Shown in pieces: positions 43,801 to 51,682 of a DNA stretch of 64,000 nucleotides (its first letter is position 1; every line of letters begins with the position of its first letter). The notes below the pieces were generated by a model, which was not told the origin of the DNA, searched no databases, and saw only the letters and a program-made list of their open reading frames with translations. Both the position numbers and the translations under genes were made by a program. Source of the stretch: Rhodopseudomonas palustris (lineage in GTDB: Bacteria; Pseudomonadota; Alphaproteobacteria; Rhizobiales; Xanthobacteraceae); contig NZ_CP041387.1 in assembly GCF_007005445.1 (NCBI RefSeq), forward strand, positions 2,604,001-2,668,000, written 5' to 3'.

Positions 43801-45852
43801 ATGCGCCGAAAGCTCGGCGGCCGACAACCGGACGCTGAGCATGGCACCCGGAGCCTGGGCCTGCATGATGCGTCCGCGATGCACCACCAGCTCGAGCGCA
43901 TCCTGATACGACATCACGCCCGCCAGCGTCGCCGCCACCAACTCGCCGAGGCTATGGCCGATCATCGCCCTCGGCTCGATCCCGGACAGGAGCAGCCGCT
44001 GCGCCAGCGCATGTTCGACGAGAAAGAGCGCCGGCTGCGCCAAGGTCGTCGATCGGATCGCATGATCGTCGACGTCGCGATCGTCGAACAGCACGGCGAG
44101 GATGTCGACGCCGAGATGATCCTTGACGATCGCTGCACCGCGCTCGATCTCGGCGCGGCATTCCCGATCGGACTCGAAGAGCCAGCGCCCCATTCCCGGG
44201 TACTGAGCTCCCTGGCCGGGGAACATGAACACCGCACCGGGGCGGAGTGATACCGGGCGGGCGTCGGAACGAACCTCGCGCAACGACCGGACCGCTCCTT
44301 CCACAGAGTTGACGGCAACAGCCCAACGCCGATCGAACGTCCGCCGTCCCGCGGCAAGGGTGTGGGCCAGTTCGTTCAAGCCGACGCGCTCGCCACGCCG
44401 AACGGCGTCGTCAAGGTGATCGGCGAGCCGCAGCCGCATCGTCTCCAGCGCAGCGGACGACTTGGCGGACAGCCGGAGAACCACCACGTTCTCGACCCGA
44501 GTCGAACTCTCCGCAGCAGTCGGCGGCGACTCCTCCAGGCACAAATGAACATTGGTGCCTCCGACCCCGAAGGCGCTGACGCCGGCGCGACGCGGGCGAT
44601 CTCCGCGCGGCCATTCCTGCAACTCCGTCGCCACCCGGAATCCCCGCTTCGCAAGGTCGAGGCGTGGGTTGGGCTCCGCAAAATTCGCCTGAGGCGGCAG
44701 AATGCCGTGGTGAAGCATCAAGGCGGTTTTGATCAGCCCTGTGACGCCCGCCGCGGCATCCAGGTGACCGACATTCGCCTTTACCGATCCCAAAGCACAG
44801 TTGCGATCGCTGATCGAACCGGTGGAGGCTTCAGCGAACGCTTGCGACAGTCCCTCGATCTCGATCGGATCGCCGAGCGGCGTGCCGGTGCCGTGGCACT
44901 CGACGTAGCCGATGGTCTCGGCCTCAAATCCGGCCATCGCCAGCGCCGCCGCGATACACTCCGCCTGCCCGCCGACGCTGGGGGCTGCGAATCCCACCTT
45001 GCCGGCGCCATCGTTGTTGATGCCGTAGCCCCTGATCACCGCGTAGATCTCGTCGCGATCCGCGATCGCGTCCGCGAGCCGTTTGATCGCAACCACGCCC
45101 GCACCGGAACCGAACACGGTCCCCGCCGCATCGACATCGAACGGCCGGCACGTGCCGTCGGGCGAGGCTATTCCGCCCTCCTGATAGATGTAGCCGCGCT
45201 TCTGGGGAAACGTAATCGAGACCCCTCCGGCCAATGCCATGTCGCATTGCAGAGCGGCGAGGCTTTCGCATGCCTGCGCGACGGCCAGAAGCGACGTCGA
45301 ACAGGCACTCTGGACCGAAACCGCCGGCCCCTTGAGATTCAGCTTGTAGGCGACCCGCGTCGCAGTGAAATCATTGAGTGTGCCCAACAGCTCGGAATAG
45401 CACCCCACCTGAAAGTTCGACGTGAACCGCTCGACGGCCTCACGATCGGGGCAGACGTGTCGAAGAAAATAGGTATTCAGCGAGCTGCCGGCGAATACGC
45501 CAACCGCCCCCTGATAGCGCTCCGGGTCGTATCCCGCATCATCCAACGCTTCGGCGCAGATCTCGAGGAATATCCGCTGCTGCGGATCGGTCAAATCCGC
45601 TTCGCGCGGCGACATTCCGAAGTAGTCGCAGTCGAACAGATCGACGTCGTCCAGAATCGGCTTCGCTGCAACAAAGTCGGACTCGGCACGCTCCTGATCG
45701 CCGAAAGAATCTTCCAGTTCGTCAGGAGAGAAACGCGAGACGCTCGTACGCGCCGCGACGATGTTCTGCCAGAGCTTCTGGACATCCGGTGCGCCAGGAA
45801 AGCGACCGGACAGCCCCACGATCGCGAAGCCGATCTCATTGTTGTCCGACAT
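37801..45852 (-). CDS. Hybrid PKS-NRPS megasynthase (KS-AT-ACP-AMT-C-A-PCP)
   Basis: A 2683-residue assembly-line protein. KS about 5-440 (Cys184 in SACSTS, His320, His363); AT about 540-880 (GHSLGE with Ser634; SHAFHS at 729-734 indicating malonyl-CoA); ACP about 945-1020 (LGFDSL, Ser980); class-III aminotransferase about 1160-1600 (PLP Lys1429 in TYGKVLGGG); condensation about 1622-2050 (HHIICDG); adenylation about 2070-2560 (FTSGSTGTPKG, YGPTETT, NGKLDR); PCP about 2585-2655 (LGATSL, Ser2619). There is no ketoreductase, so the beta-keto group should go directly to the aminotransferase, as in mycosubtilin-type MycA. The specificity residues DILQSGMIW resemble glycine codes. It starts 22 bases after the loading A-PCP gene. 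Confidence 0.93.
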   Translation of the reverse strand: MSDNNEIGFAIVGLSGRFPGAPDVQKLWQNIVAARTSVSRFSPDELEDSFGDQERAESDFVAAKPILDDVDLFDCDYFGMSPREADLTDPQQRIFLEICAEALDDAGYDPERYQGAVGVFAGSSLNTYFLRHVCPDREAVERFTSNFQVGCYSELLGTLNDFTATRVAYKLNLKGPAVSVQSACSTSLLAVAQACESLAALQCDMALAGGVSITFPQKRGYIYQEGGIASPDGTCRPFDVDAAGTVFGSGAGVVAIKRLADAIADRDEIYAVIRGYGINNDGAGKVGFAAPSVGGQAECIAAALAMAGFEAETIGYVECHGTGTPLGDPIEIEGLSQAFAEASTGSISDRNCALGSVKANVGHLDAAAGVTGLIKTALMLHHGILPPQANFAEPNPRLDLAKRGFRVATELQEWPRGDRPRRAGVSAFGVGGTNVHLCLEESPPTAAESSTRVENVVVLRLSAKSSAALETMRLRLADHLDDAVRRGERVGLNELAHTLAAGRRTFDRRWAVAVNSVEGAVRSLREVRSDARPVSLRPGAVFMFPGQGAQYPGMGRWLFESDRECRAEIERGAAIVKDHLGVDILAVLFDDRDVDDHAIRSTTLAQPALFLVEHALAQRLLLSGIEPRAMIGHSLGELVAATLAGVMSYQDALELVVHRGRIMQAQAPGAMLSVRLSAAELSAHLPVGVEIASDNSPRLSVASGPFEAVEELERRLQREEIPHRRLHTSHAFHSAMMDPVAVELEKIAAGIQLRPPKRRLISTVTGTWMTAAEATSPAYWARQCREPVSFRAALTALIDTISERADCLLVEVGPGRTLSTFAGASSSASKVRAIITTAPDYAERNDEELTFAQALGDLWVRGARLKSDGRPAAGAPRLRLPSYPFERTRHWIAPPAPARPVVTMPVPADRGDAFARPAPLQELRRDRDGLCSVSMESKMPGDEVSKALIKTLAAILSDVSGRPLSDQDAATSFISLGFDSLLLGQVAQRVNKSFGVKITFRQLMRDLNSLDALAAMVKTSAPADRLPQVERVPERPQVTMVERSIVERPAETSLSKHPPAPTTTPTGGVEALLREQLQSMERIFAAQLAAVGKDERIAAELPVAAVPANSRAGSPPESDLVMPETGEEGGGRFKMYRPGAGADELELAPEQRTYIANLVRRYNDRTPGSKSRAQASRRVLADPRTASGFNAQWKEMVYPIVCKRSKGASIWDVDGNEYIDLVNGYGQTMFGHVPPFVVAALQAQLEDGFAIGPQTELAGEVAARISAMTGNERVAFCNTGSEAVMAAIRIARAVTGRQKVVVFSGAYHGQFDEVLIKSCRAGSVPGALPIASGIPVENVGQMIVLPYGHPASLEIVSRMADDLAAVIVEPIQSRHPALQPRDFVASLRELTANSGTALVFDEVVTGFRVDPGGMQKVFGIKADLATYGKVLGGGMPIGVVAGRADFMDALDGGFWQYGDDSEPEVAPTFFAGTFVRHPMVLAAARAVLEHIEQNQTEIYAPLAQRTRQLVDRINSHLDGHGLPTRAETCASWFFVDGSALGRFAGLLFAELRLQGIHVHEGFPCFLTTAHEAAQCQAIDTAFERAIGAFADAGLVAGEAKGIAKPLARDGDDQAGPQPQTRKTVPLTEPQMEVLLAAQMGEAASMAFNESVSVGFNGPLVESALIKAVEDVIRRHEALRGRVVDFTGMLEIIPDFVPKIPIIVLDGEDRDTELTRWLAKDARTPFDLFNGPLVRASLLRLDSDVHVLVFTAHHIICDGWSMNVLLGDLAEIYNAYRDGRVPSLVPAASFAEHAAQRSPPSASTVEFWRKQFAQVPASSELPLDRPRPEIKSFLGASLRERLGQELCGKARELAKRRGVTLFTVLFASVQTLFARLCDNERVVLTVPMGGQALLDRQDLVGHCVNFLPVPMSARPDVSFYEHLKHVDEKLNDIFDHQDYTLGSLVRDLDIPRGINRTPLSDVQFNLERVGSRLTFRDVETRVDTNPKAFVNFDIFINMIETDDDITIEVDYATDLLDRATVSRWLEQLRWILAQALEQPQINLHELKLQELIVSGRESGQTATVQPSRFDIPLVEMIERNCDRTPDAIAVEYETDVLRYRELESRSNRIADRLRALAPANGARVAVVVPRGLDLPVALVAVAKAGLAYVPVDPSLPVARIRQMARAAEVAIFITAGADCPVAAEMGTPIIDLVRDAAQIDAASAARPEPAPSQEVLDSTAYVIFTSGSTGTPKGVEIGHRALANFLGSMAIQPGFSADDRIVAVTTVSFDIAVLELLLPLYCGGRTVICGKDRLLEPESVVRLIETSAATIVQATPTLWRVLLEAGLQPSRPLRALSGGEALPRDVADKLIAAGFELWNMYGPTETTIWSACGRIVDASRPIVIGEPVANSDLHILTDDGTLAPVGTPGELCIGGTGLAKGYVNRPDLTAAAFPVMTLQDGETVRLYRTGDLAMRLADGSIQLLGRRDQQVKIRGFRIELEEIEAVLRTCPEIVDAALMVENADTADAALVAAFVAKPGMTVSVDSLQQTAQLSLPHYMVPNRFVEVAELPKTANGKLDRKALSAAIVTPSTVVSFSEKLEERDEPARDVLAKVIAIVEAALNRTGIKPDDRVFALGATSLHVFRMAARFSEAKLPIRAQDLMTNPSMSDLARRGSVAARTQTSDRKTPSLAEFRRPLSRVRTT

Positions 45853-45874
45853 CTAGCCTCAGCTCCATCTAGCT

Positions 45875-47788
45875 CTATGCGTGATGGCTCCGAACGTCGA
45901 TCGCTCCATAGGCGGCGTTCATCGCGCGTCTCTGCCGTCGGCCACGCGCCGCTCCGGCAATAGCGAGCGACCGATGCGAGGCTCCGTCCAGACAAGCCTG
46001 GAACTCGGCAATGCTGGGATGTGCAAACAGATCCGTTACCGGAAATCGCAGGCCGGTCGCAGCCTGAATCCGCTCGTGCGCTGCAATCATCTGAAGCGAG
46101 GTGGCGCCTAGATCAAAGAGGTTCGACCTGGCGTCGACCGCCCGGCCGAGCAACGCGGCCCAGATTTCCCCGACAATCGATCCGACACCGACGTCCGAGA
46201 ATTCCTCGTAGCCGGCATCTCCGTGCAGTTGCTCGGCCTCGATCAGGTCTTTCAGCAGCTTCGTTCTGTCGATCTTTCCGTTCTTGTTCAGCGGCAACTC
46301 ATCCACGATCCTGATCGTCGACGGAATCGCCTGGACGGGCAACTGGTCCTTGAGCCTGCGGATGACGCCGGCCTCCAGATCACCGCCGGCGTCGCCCGAC
46401 CGCGGCTTCAGGAAAGCGACAATTCGCTTCACGTCGCCTCGATCGGAGGAGAGCACGACAGCCGCGTCAGCCAGCACCGGATCCTGCCGTAACGCCTGCT
46501 CCACGCCGTCGAGTTCGATGCGAACGCCGTTGACCTTCACCTGCCGATCCCGCCGCCCGCGGAATTCGATGGCACCGTCGCTCCGACGACGCACGTAGTC
46601 ACCGGTCAGATAGAGCCGCGCCGCGGGATCGTCCGACCACGGATCGACGACAAACTTCTCCGCCGTCAGCTCCGGGCGATTGAGGTAGCCCAGCGCCAGC
46701 CCGCTGCCACCGGCGCAAAGCTGGCCATCCTCACCGTCCGGAACGGGCTCCAACGTGTCGGACAGGATGCGCACATCCGTCCCGGAAATTGGGAAGCCGA
46801 TCGGGACCGGTCCGTCACCCCAACCGGCACGCGGGACCGAATAGCAGCACGTAAACGTGGTGTTCTCGGTGGGGCCATAGCCGTTGACGATCGCGCAATC
46901 CGGCAGCAATGCCATCGCACGACGAACATGCGCCGGCGAAAGAACGTCGCCACCAGCCAGCAGGGTCGTCAGGCCAGACAACGCATCGGGCCGCTCGTCG
47001 ACCATCACATGAAACAGACCGGCCGTGAACCAGGCCGCATTCACCGAGAAGCGCTTCAGCGTCTCAGCAATCCGATCGACCGACAGCACCGCATCTTCGA
47101 CAATGACGACCTGTCCGCCGTTCAGGAGCGGCCCCCAGATCTCCAACGTCGATGCATCGAATGCCAATGGCGCCGCATGCAGCATCACGGTCGCCGGAGA
47201 CAGCGTCATGAAATCCGCATCGACGACCAGCCTGACAATGGCGCGATGTGGCACCACAACGCCTTTAGGCCGTCCGGTGGACCCCGAGGTGAACATCACA
47301 TAGGCCGGCAACGACGGCATCAGTCCAAGGGACAACGGCTCGACGGACTCCTGTCGGGCGGCATTCAATTCGTCACCAAGGCGGCGCTGTTCGATCCCGT
47401 CGATCGGAAGCGCTTGCTGCTCCGTCAATATCAGCGCCGGCCGAGCGTCCAGAATGGCGCTGTTGATCGCTTCCAGTCCCTGCCCGAGGTCGAGGGGCAT
47501 ATAGACTCCGCCCGCCTTCAAGATCGCAGTCATGCCAATCAGCGTATCGATCGAACGGCCGGTCAGCAGCACCACGATAGCGCCGACCTCCACGCCTCTT
47601 TTGACAAGCAATCGTGCCAATTGGTTCGACCGGAAATCGAGTTCGGCGAACGTGATTTGTCCACGCTCGGAATTTGCCGCAACGGCCTCCGGAAAACGCC
47701 TGGCAATTCGCTGAAGGATCTCGGGAACGGTGCCGTGCGGCGCCGCGCCGCTGCCAGACCCCTCTTTGATAACTACGGTCCTCGCCAT
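45875..47788 (-). CDS. NRPS loading protein (A-PCP)
   Basis: A 637-residue protein with adenylation domain (about 20-520; FTSGSTGRPKG, YGPTENTTF, LTGDYVRR, and catalytic Lys in NKNGKID) and PCP (about 530-600; LGATSL, Ser564), plus a basic 35-residue tail that may dock to the KS. No condensation domain, so it should start the chain. Specificity positions read DALWLGGTF (Asp211, Ala212, Leu215, Trp253, Leu277, Gly279, Gly303, Thr311, Phe312), close to valine-type codes; the substrate is therefore probably a branched aliphatic amino acid. First gene of the minus-strand operon; a shared palindrome lies about 150 bases upstream. Confidence 0.9.
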   Translation of the reverse strand: MARTVVIKEGSGSGAAPHGTVPEILQRIARRFPEAVAANSERGQITFAELDFRSNQLARLLVKRGVEVGAIVVLLTGRSIDTLIGMTAILKAGGVYMPLDLGQGLEAINSAILDARPALILTEQQALPIDGIEQRRLGDELNAARQESVEPLSLGLMPSLPAYVMFTSGSTGRPKGVVVPHRAIVRLVVDADFMTLSPATVMLHAAPLAFDASTLEIWGPLLNGGQVVIVEDAVLSVDRIAETLKRFSVNAAWFTAGLFHVMVDERPDALSGLTTLLAGGDVLSPAHVRRAMALLPDCAIVNGYGPTENTTFTCCYSVPRAGWGDGPVPIGFPISGTDVRILSDTLEPVPDGEDGQLCAGGSGLALGYLNRPELTAEKFVVDPWSDDPAARLYLTGDYVRRRSDGAIEFRGRRDRQVKVNGVRIELDGVEQALRQDPVLADAAVVLSSDRGDVKRIVAFLKPRSGDAGGDLEAGVIRRLKDQLPVQAIPSTIRIVDELPLNKNGKIDRTKLLKDLIEAEQLHGDAGYEEFSDVGVGSIVGEIWAALLGRAVDARSNLFDLGATSLQMIAAHERIQAATGLRFPVTDLFAHPSIAEFQACLDGASHRSLAIAGAARGRRQRRAMNAAYGAIDVRSHHA

Positions 47789-48304
47789 GACTACCCCTAC
47801 CCTTGCCAGCGACTAACCGCAATCTACGTTGCAGGTTAAGCTTACTCTTAACCCGTGAGTAAGTGAAAGCACTAACGTACACGGATTGCGCAAGTCCGCT
47901 CGTTATCGGCATCATCCTCCGCTGACGGGCCGCGGCGTTGACCTATATGTCAACGCGCCGACGCCTTTCGTCATGCCGCACCATGATGAGGCCGCAGCCG
48001 TCACCCCAAACATCACTTCTTGAAACACTGCCATTGTGGATAGAAGTCATTGCGGGATCTGAGCTTCACACGCGCCGCCATTCAACCATCGACGAGATCG
48101 CCCGACCCGAACTTTTGAAAGCGAGTAACTCTTACTTGAAAGGTTCTGAAAAACCTACAATGATGATCCGCAGTGCGACGGCTCGCCGTCGCGGATTTCG
48201 ATGGACTTCACTGCGCCGCGATCACGACACTTTAAGAAACACGTTGAACGCCGAAACTTTCAACCTCGAACGCATCATCGTCAACGATCACTGGGTATCG
48301 AGCA
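47789..48304. promoter_or_regulatory. Divergent promoter region of the megasynthase operon
   Basis: About 515 bases with no gene between the loading A-PCP gene and an acyltransferase gene reading away. It holds the TTGAC-N6-GTCAA palindrome at 47935-47956 and A/T-rich sequence next to the A-PCP start (TTAAGCTTACTCTTAACCCG around 47837), a likely promoter. Confidence 0.6.
47935..47956. promoter_or_regulatory. Shared palindrome, site 4 (megasynthase operon)
   Basis: Eight-base perfect arms GCGTTGAC and GTCAACGC around CTATAT, with the same core as the curli and DUF4407 sites. It lies 147 bases upstream of the A-PCP start and about 350 bases upstream of the divergent acyltransferase gene. Confidence 0.7.
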
Positions 48305-49444
48305 ATGTCATTGCAATCGCTCGGAGACCGCCTTGATGCAAGTGCCGGACGCCCTTCCGGCTTCGACTATATGAAGGTCTCGCTCGCCGTGATGGTGATC
48401 GCGACGCACAGCGTTCTGACGAGCTATGGACAGGCCGCGGACGCGGCGATGTGGGATACGCCAGCGCGTCCATTTCTCCGCTCGGTACTTCCGATGTTCT
48501 TCGGAGTCAGCGGGTTCCTGGTCGCCGCCAGCCTCGACCGCTGCAAGACCCTCATCAAATTCTTCGGCCTTCGGGCAATCCGGATATTTCCGGCCCTCGC
48601 CGTCGAAGTCCTGCTGTCCGCCTTCCTCATCGGACCGATGCTGACGACGCTGGCATTGAGCGACTATTTCACGGACAAATTGTTCTTTCTCTACCTCCTC
48701 AACGCAATTGGCGAGATCCACTACCTCCTTCCGGGCGTCTTTCACGACAACCCCAAGCCGGATATCGTGAATGCTCAGCTTTGGACTGTCCCTTACGAAT
48801 TGTACACCTACGGGGCGATCGGGCTCTTGGCGCTGGCCGGCGTTCAGCGATATCGCATCTTGGCGCCGGTCGCGGTCGTTGGCCTCATCCTGTTTCACTT
48901 CGTGGCCCGGCTGTGGTGGCACGACTGGCAATACCTGCCGTTCAACGGCAACCTGCCCGGCTTCACCTTGATGATCTCTGGGATCGTCGGGCTATCGCTC
49001 TACTACTACCGCTACGAGATCCCGTGGCGATGGTCCGTGTTTTGGTGCGCGACGGTCGTCGCTCTCCTCGGGATGTATTCCCGTTACGGCGGTGAGTATT
49101 TCGGCGCGCTGGTCGTTCCCTACGTCGCGATCTTCCTCGGCCTTACGACGCCGCGGCGCCTCGCGATCGTTCGCGATCGCGATTACTCGTACGGGATGTA
49201 CCTCTATGGATTTGTGATCCAACAGACCTTTGCGGCCACGATTCCGGCCGGCCGTATCTGGTGGGTCAATATCCTGGTGTGCGTTCCGGCCGCGGCGATC
49301 CTCGCTGCAATGTCATGGCACTTTGTCGAACGCCCTGCTCAAAACTTGAAATCCTTGGTCAGTTCTCTCGAGGCACAGTATCTCAGGATCATGCGCCGCC
49401 CGGCGGTGGCTTCCGGCAGTGTTTCCGTACGCGCGGATGCCTGA
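48305..49444 (+). CDS. Acyltransferase-3 family membrane protein
   Basis: A 379-residue polytopic protein of the OafA/ExoZ acyltransferase-3 family, which transfers acetyl or succinyl groups to surface sugars from the cytoplasmic side. The N-terminal FDYMKVSLAVMVIATHSV carries the conserved His, and PMFFGVSGFLVAASLDR is the usual second motif; about ten hydrophobic spans follow. It is the first gene of the right-hand polysaccharide region and is divergent from the megasynthase operon, so it might instead modify that product. Confidence 0.85.
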   Translation: MSLQSLGDRLDASAGRPSGFDYMKVSLAVMVIATHSVLTSYGQAADAAMWDTPARPFLRSVLPMFFGVSGFLVAASLDRCKTLIKFFGLRAIRIFPALAVEVLLSAFLIGPMLTTLALSDYFTDKLFFLYLLNAIGEIHYLLPGVFHDNPKPDIVNAQLWTVPYELYTYGAIGLLALAGVQRYRILAPVAVVGLILFHFVARLWWHDWQYLPFNGNLPGFTLMISGIVGLSLYYYRYEIPWRWSVFWCATVVALLGMYSRYGGEYFGALVVPYVAIFLGLTTPRRLAIVRDRDYSYGMYLYGFVIQQTFAATIPAGRIWWVNILVCVPAAAILAAMSWHFVERPAQNLKSLVSSLEAQYLRIMRRPAVASGSVSVRADA

Positions 49445-49532
49445 CAAATCGGCCCGGCGGGCCCTTGGCGTCCACTGCCGGCGCGTCCATGAACCGGCGC
49501 GTCATCGAGCTGATGGGGTGAGACAAGACAGA

Positions 49533-51350
49533 ATGGCGTCCGACGACCCCCGTCCTGGTCTGACCTTATCATTCTTTCACCGGGTCCGCCTCCAGGCCCG
49601 CCGGTCGGCTCCCATCGTGCTGACGGCAGTCGTGCTCGCCGGGAGCGCTGCCCTCCATCATCCAAGAGCCGTCGCCGCGGATGCCCTCGGTGATCGCACG
49701 ACGCGACCGACCAGTCCTTGGGGCGTCGCCACCGGCGCCGAATGGCTTGATGACCACCCGCGTTTCAATCCGATCCTTGCAAAGGCCGGCGTGACATGGC
49801 TCCGCGCTTTTCACGAATGGCAGTCGATTCAGCCGAACCGAGGTACATGGAACTGGGCTCCGTCGGATCGGCTGGTCAACGATGCCACCGCCAACGGCCT
49901 CGGCCTTCTGTATCCGCTGGCCTACCTGGCGCCCTGGGCTTCGGCCGATGGAGGCACGCGCGCTTTTCCGATCAAGGATATCCAGTACTGGCGAGACTAC
50001 GTCGGCGCTGTGGTCGAGCGCTATCATCGATCGGTGAAACATTGGGAGGTCTGGAACGAGTTCAATGGCAGTTTTGCCATTAACGGAAATCCGTCCTCAT
50101 ACGCGGATTTGGTCAGGGAGGCATCGATTGCAGCAAAGCGGATCGATCCCTCGGCACGGGTCGGCCTCAGCGTCGCGAATTTCGACGTCAGCTTCCTGGA
50201 ACGTACCATCGAAGCTGGTGCAGCCGGTCATTTCGACTTCATCTGTATCCATCCCTATGAGAAGCTCGATCTGCTCGAGAGCGGAAGCGAAGTCGAGTTC
50301 ATGGCGATGGCGTCGACGCTGCGTCGGATGCTCGCCTCTCACAGTCTCGACAGCTCACTCCCGCTGTGGATATCGGAGATCGGCGCAGTCGCGAACACCG
50401 AGGCCAAGTCCGAAGCGAGCCAAGCGCGGCTGCTGACCAAAGCCTACATTCTGGGACTCGCATCGGGTTTCGAGAAGATATTCTGGTTCGAGGCACGCGG
50501 CCCGGCCTATCGCGATCAGGCGGATCATGGATTGCTCAGGTCGGACTATTCTCCCCGCCCGGCATTGGACGCCCTTGCGACACTGATCGGTCTGTTGGGT
50601 GACCACCCCACCTACGTCGGATGGGTGCGAGCGGGGCAACAAGGTCTCGGCTTCGTCTTCGAAGGCCGATCAGGTTTCGTGATGGCAGCCTGGAATACCT
50701 CGGAGAAGACTGCCGAAATGACCTTCCAGTCGCCGGTTCTGGTCACGCGTACCGACGGCTCGGAGGCCTCCCTGGATGCCGGTCAGCCCCTTCGCTTGTC
50801 GCCCACCCCCGTGCTGGTTTCGAAGTTTCCCGACGCCATCGTACAGCAGGCAAAGCGAAGCCGCGATCTGCCGATCCTGCAAGATCGCGACTATTCGATT
50901 GCCGACGCCGTCACGATCTCTCTTCGGGAAACCAATCGCGGTGACGGAATCCAGCAGATCAATCCGCAAACCACCAAGGTCTTTCAGGACGAGAGTTCGA
51001 CGTCGCGGCGGCTGGATTTTACAGTCGCGAACAACGAAGGTCGCTACGCCTATTTCTCGGTTTCTCCGCAATTTGTTCCGTGGGGTACCCGACGGCTGCA
51101 AATCACCGCAACCGTCAAACGGCTGCCGGGAAGCCCGAAGGCTGGATTCAGTTTGGACTACGAATCCCAGGGCGGCTACGTCAACGCCCCGTATCGCGAG
51201 ATACCCAACCAGGCGGATTGGCAGGAAATGACATGGACCATCGACGACGCGAACTTTGTCGGTCAGTGGGGGTGGCACTTTCGACTGAACGCAATTGCCT
51301 CTCCCAGCGAATTCTTGATCAAGGACATTCGCGTTGCCAGACGGCCATGA
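49533..51350 (+). CDS. Secreted GH39-like glycosidase
   Basis: A 605-residue protein with a signal peptide (RRSAPIVLTAVVLAGSAALH, cleavage near AVAADA) and a clan-A (beta/alpha)8 barrel. The acid/base Glu176 lies in HWEVWNEFNG and the nucleophile Glu282 in LPLWISEIG; a C-terminal beta-sandwich (about 450-600) looks like a carbohydrate-binding or accessory module. Within a polysaccharide locus this resembles PslG-type enzymes that trim the polymer in the periplasm. Substrate not known. ATG 49533 is chosen because the signal peptide follows closely. Confidence 0.83.
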   Translation: MASDDPRPGLTLSFFHRVRLQARRSAPIVLTAVVLAGSAALHHPRAVAADALGDRTTRPTSPWGVATGAEWLDDHPRFNPILAKAGVTWLRAFHEWQSIQPNRGTWNWAPSDRLVNDATANGLGLLYPLAYLAPWASADGGTRAFPIKDIQYWRDYVGAVVERYHRSVKHWEVWNEFNGSFAINGNPSSYADLVREASIAAKRIDPSARVGLSVANFDVSFLERTIEAGAAGHFDFICIHPYEKLDLLESGSEVEFMAMASTLRRMLASHSLDSSLPLWISEIGAVANTEAKSEASQARLLTKAYILGLASGFEKIFWFEARGPAYRDQADHGLLRSDYSPRPALDALATLIGLLGDHPTYVGWVRAGQQGLGFVFEGRSGFVMAAWNTSEKTAEMTFQSPVLVTRTDGSEASLDAGQPLRLSPTPVLVSKFPDAIVQQAKRSRDLPILQDRDYSIADAVTISLRETNRGDGIQQINPQTTKVFQDESSTSRRLDFTVANNEGRYAYFSVSPQFVPWGTRRLQITATVKRLPGSPKAGFSLDYESQGGYVNAPYREIPNQADWQEMTWTIDDANFVGQWGWHFRLNAIASPSEFLIKDIRVARRP

Positions 51351-51682
51351 CATGAGCCTCCGATCGGACTATTGTCGCGCACCGATCGGCCCAGGACTGA
51401 ACTGAGCTGCGCATGTTTGGTCACGCGGAGCTCGTCGATTGCAGCTTCATGCGACCACTCGGCAGTCCTATCGGTATTTTCTCCATCTGCGGCGAACCCG
51501 TTGCCGGCTCCGAGGCTCTCATCCGCGAAATCTACTATTGGCGGGTTGGATGTGACACGCTGGGGCTCTATGGCGACGACCTTGCTATTGTGGACATCGT
51601 CGCCCCGCCGAACGGACATGCCTCGGAGTCCGCAGACCCGCAACAGATGCCCGGCATCGGCCCGGACCGATAGGCTGATTGT
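51351..51682. other. Intergenic, no gene recognised
   Basis: About 330 bases between the glycosidase and GMC oxidoreductase genes. Open frames on both strands overlap one another and lack ribosome sites. No repeat or clear hairpin seen. Confidence 0.4.

Noticed and set aside
51413..51673. An 86-codon frame before the GMC gene
   Set aside because: No ribosome site, no family features and overlapping frames on the other strand of equal quality.
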